From contig DAOUWY010000105.1 of assembly GCA_030666885.1 (NCBI GenBank), positions 1-6,742 of the forward strand: DNA of 6,742 nt, written 5' to 3'. Position numbers and translations under genes: made by a program. The notes under the pieces were generated by a model, which was not told the origin of the DNA, made no database searches, and saw only the letters and a program-made list of their open reading frames with translations. Every line of letters starts with the position of its first letter. Position 1 is the stretch's first letter. Below, in pieces: positions 4,902-6,742 of this stretch. Source of the DNA: Methanosarcinales archaeon (GTDB lineage Archaea > Halobacteriota > Methanosarcinia > Methanosarcinales > Methanocomedenaceae).

Positions 4902-6185
4902 TCAATATAACCTTTTTCTTACAGCCTCTGCATGAGCATGTAAACCCTCGGCCTCAGCTAGTGATGTAATAGTACCTTCAAGTCCGGCCAGTCCTTCCCT
5001 GCTCAGCTTCTGGATAGTAGACTTCTTGATAAAGTGGTCCACATTGAGCCCGGAATATATCCTGCCATACCCGGCAGTGGGCAGCACATGATTGGTACCT
5101 GATGCATAGTCACCTACAGACACCGGGGTATACTGACCAAGGAATATGGAGCCTGCATTGGTAATTTCTTTAAGCACCCAATCATCATCAGCGGTCATGA
5201 CCTCCAAGTGTTCAGGTGCAAACCGGTTTGAAAAATCAATACAATCGTATATCGAATCTGCAACAAGTATGGCAGCATTCTCAAGTGATTGCTCAATTAT
5301 CTCCATTCTGATTGCGGTTTTTGCAATTTCCAGCAGGCTGGCCTCTACTTTCACTGCCATATCCGCAGATGTGGTCACCAGTACGGATATGGCATTGGGG
5401 TCATGTTCGGCCTGGGCCAGCATATCAGCAGCAATGAATCCAGGCTCTGCCGTGTCATCGGCTATGATAAGCACTTCACTGGGCCCGGCAGGGAAATCTA
5501 TCTCACAATGGTCCCTGACCATCATCTTGGCTGCCGTCACATACACATTCCCTGGCCCCACGATCTTGTCAACTGCCGGAACTAAGTCCGTACCATAGGC
5601 CATTGCACCTACGGCCTGTACTCCGCCTACCCGGTAGATATGGTCTGCCCCTGCAATGTGGGACGCAGCCAGTGTCAGCGGGTTTACCCCGCCAGGTCCG
5701 GGTGGAGTACACACGACTACCTGCTTCACACCTGCGACCTTTGCCGGTATTACAGTCATTAGTGCAGTGGATGGATATGCTGCCCTGCCGCCCGGTACAT
5801 AGGCACCTACCACGGCCAGGGGTGTGGTCTTCTGCCCCAGCATAATACCTGGTGAGGATTCCATGAACCACTGTGATTCGCCAAGCTGTGCTCTGTGGAA
5901 CGTCCTGATGTTGTCGGCTGCAACCTCCAGGTGCTTAATGAGATTGGGTGGGACTGTATCCAGGGCAGCCTTTATTGTGTTATTATCTACTTCGATCTCA
6001 TCAATGTCAACACCATCGAATTGTCTGGTGTACTGCCTTAGTGCGGTATCGCCCTGTTTCTTCACATCACCAAGTATGGCAGATACGGTGTCAGTGACAT
6101 CCTGTATTCCGCCTGCCCTGTCAAGCAGGCGCTGTGATTCCTGGATTGTAAGGTCGCTGAGGTGCTTGTGTATCATCTGTACCAT
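4902..6185 (-). CDS. hisD: Histidinol dehydrogenase
   Basis: HisD carries out the last two steps of histidine synthesis, oxidising L-histidinol through the aldehyde to L-histidine with two NAD+ and a zinc ion. From the ATG at 6185 the protein has 427 residues. Family landmarks are VVGAYVPGGRAAYPST (125-140), KIVGPGNVYV (207-216) and IDFPAGPSEVL (229-239). The zinc and catalytic residues are all present: Gln258 and His261 (AQAEHDP), Glu325-His326 (FAPEHLE), Asp359 (SVGDYASGTNH) and His418 (AEGLHAHAEAV). These numbers are each one less than in the E. coli enzyme (259, 262, 326, 327, 360, 419), which supports this start. A longer frame from GTG at 6233 adds 16 residues (MELGWEQNIIYFQPIN) with no ribosome site and no expected homology. 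ATG at 6176 is a third option. It stands alone, leftward, 324 nt before hicB. The identification is certain; the start is moderately sure. Confidence 0.96.
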   Translation of the reverse strand: MVQMIHKHLSDLTIQESQRLLDRAGGIQDVTDTVSAILGDVKKQGDTALRQYTRQFDGVDIDEIEVDNNTIKAALDTVPPNLIKHLEVAADNIRTFHRAQLGESQWFMESSPGIMLGQKTTPLAVVGAYVPGGRAAYPSTALMTVIPAKVAGVKQVVVCTPPGPGGVNPLTLAASHIAGADHIYRVGGVQAVGAMAYGTDLVPAVDKIVGPGNVYVTAAKMMVRDHCEIDFPAGPSEVLIIADDTAEPGFIAADMLAQAEHDPNAISVLVTTSADMAVKVEASLLEIAKTAIRMEIIEQSLENAAILVADSIYDCIDFSNRFAPEHLEVMTADDDWVLKEITNAGSIFLGQYTPVSVGDYASGTNHVLPTAGYGRIYSGLNVDHFIKKSTIQKLSREGLAGLEGTITSLAEAEGLHAHAEAVRKRLY

Positions 6186-6202
6186 GTTAATGGGTTGAAA
6201 GT

Positions 6203-6215
6203 AAATAATATTTTG
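6203..6215 (-). promoter_or_regulatory. Possible TATA element for hisD
   Basis: The minus strand reads CAAAATATTATTT, centred about 24 nt before the ATG at 6185 and about 33 nt before the ATG at 6176. This fits a leaderless or very short-leader hisD mRNA, and no Shine-Dalgarno sequence precedes either ATG. If correct, the GTG at 6233 would lie upstream of the transcript. The AT-rich context makes this weak. Confidence 0.3.
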
Positions 6216-6233
6216 TTCCCAACCTAACTCCAC

Positions 6234-6587
6234 TTTTGGTGCTTATCCAGACCTGGATTTATTCTTGACTTACAAACATGTACAAAAAATCGATAGCAGA
6301 AACCCTAATTCACATAGTACCCACCAAAACATTAACTCCCTCGATACCGATTTCACTATCCAGTGATAAATTTACCGAGATTCAAATGAGGCTCTGGCAT
6401 TCCAGAGCATATTGGTTATTTTTTGATGATGCACATTATTGCTAAAACTCCAAAAATAACAATAATTAGGTATCTACTTCAAAAAGCAGGGTAAAATGCA
6501 TATCCTAATTGTTAAAATCAAGTGCATAAGCAGTATTTCAATTTCAATATAGAGTCTATTACCCTTGGATTTGAAGCGGATACCATT
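6234..6587. other. AT-rich region upstream of hisD without a recognisable gene
   Basis: All frames are broken at short intervals on both strands; the longest ATG-started pieces are about 20 codons (for example a 22-codon minus-strand frame ending near 6520). The only ordered element seen is the hairpin at 6391-6408. A minus-strand stretch at about 6550-6583, in the same frame as the 6588-6742 reading, would give GIRFKSKGNRLYIEIEI after the TAA; this looks protein-like but is out of any open gene, so part of this region may be decayed coding sequence. Confidence 0.5.
6391..6408. repeat. Perfect 7-bp inverted repeat (hairpin)
   Basis: GCTCTGG and CCAGAGC flank a four-base loop (CATT). In plus-strand RNA the stem is followed after about 12 nt by a T6 run (GGTTATTTTTTGATG), the look of an intrinsic terminator, but no rightward gene precedes it. 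In minus-strand RNA no U-run follows. It could end an unrecognised small RNA or cap leftward transcripts arriving from the right edge. Confidence 0.4.
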
Positions 6588-6742
6588 TTATGTAGAATAT
6601 ATGTAACTATTCAGCCCGTCTCTAATTTTGCCCAATTCATTTAGTTTTTGCAGTTCCGAAACTAAAATATCCACTTTATTCACTATCCAGAAATGGAACA
6701 AATGGCTTTCCATTGAAAACAGCTCCAATTGCATCAATAACA
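6588..6742 (-). CDS. 3' end of an unidentified leftward gene or pseudogene, cut by the window edge
   Basis: Two overlapping minus-strand frames enter from the right edge and both look protein-like. One ends at TAA 6676-6678 and reads VIDAIGAVFNGKPFVPFLDSE. The other stays open to TAA 6588-6590 and after an internal GTG at 6683 reads VNKVDILVSELQKLNELG, then KIRDGLNSYIYST. The two good-looking stretches abut at about 6683. This suggests either two genes overlapping by a few nt or a single gene broken by a frameshift near 6678-6683. I do not recognise the product. There is no clear ribosome site before the GTG. The protein would lie upstream of hisD on the same strand, but the roughly 400-nt gap argues against an operon. 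A coding origin is plausible but not proven. Confidence 0.3.
   Translation of the reverse strand, partial: LLMQLELFSMESHLFHFWIVNKVDILVSELQKLNELGKIRDGLNSYIYST

Noticed and set aside
4877..4905. Nine-base direct repeat ATACATCAA with a 20-nt period at the hisD 3' end
   Set aside because: It is too short and AT-rich to stand out, and one copy overlaps hisD coding sequence.
5569..5871. 100-codon minus-strand frame rich in Gly, Arg and Cys
   Set aside because: It is an out-of-frame shadow inside hisD, where the hisD frame carries conserved motifs at the same bases.
6352..6690. 12-nt direct repeat TTCACTATCCAG at 6352-6363 and 6679-6690
   Set aside because: About one 12-base match is expected by chance in a window of this size, and the flanks do not match, so it is not evidence of a mobile element.

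Overview
The window looks like archaeal chromosome from a methanogen or methanotroph-type euryarchaeon, most likely near Methanosarcinales or ANME. The grounds are two dedicated coenzyme F420 biosynthesis genes (cofG, cofD), a Shine-Dalgarno/TATA mix typical of Euryarchaeota, one near-consensus archaeal TATA box placed for a leaderless mRNA, and a partial membrane-anchored protein with an N-terminus I associate with Methanosarcinales surface proteins. The assignment rests on gene content, not on a marker gene. No rRNA, tRNA, IS element or CRISPR array is visible.

Layout. Positions 1-3041 hold a leftward cluster read in the order two-TM/RCK potassium channel (2043-3041), stand-alone RCK (TrkA-type) protein (1270-1959), cofG (225-1241) and the start of a membrane-anchored protein (1-166). 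The gaps are 83, 28 and 58 nt, so this may be one operon. The 83-nt gap is largely four tandem copies of a 22-bp unit whose first copy in transcription order also encodes the channel's last residues. A divergent intergenic region (3042-3143) separates this cluster from cofD (3144-4067, rightward). Leftward again come a HicBA toxin-antitoxin pair (hicA 4151-4375, hicB 4335-4577) and, after about 320 nt, hisD (4902-6185). The last 550 nt are AT-rich and mostly non-coding, with a small perfect hairpin and, at the right edge, the 3' end of an unidentified leftward gene or pseudogene.

How the genes relate. CofG makes the deazaflavin F0 together with CofH, which is not in this window; CofD then attaches the phospholactyl group to F0. 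The channel and the separate RCK protein are paralogous in their cytosolic part. The channel's RCK has lost the glycine-rich nucleotide motif while the separate protein keeps it, so the two may form a mixed gating ring, or the second protein may serve another transporter. hisD (histidine biosynthesis) and hicBA are independent units.

The most notable observations are: (1) hicA has a well-placed GAGGT ribosome-binding site but ATA where the family's ATG belongs, so standard gene callers miss it; (2) the 22-bp tandem repeat has expanded what was probably a 17-nt gap in the operon; (3) the channel/RCK pair sits between two F420 genes.
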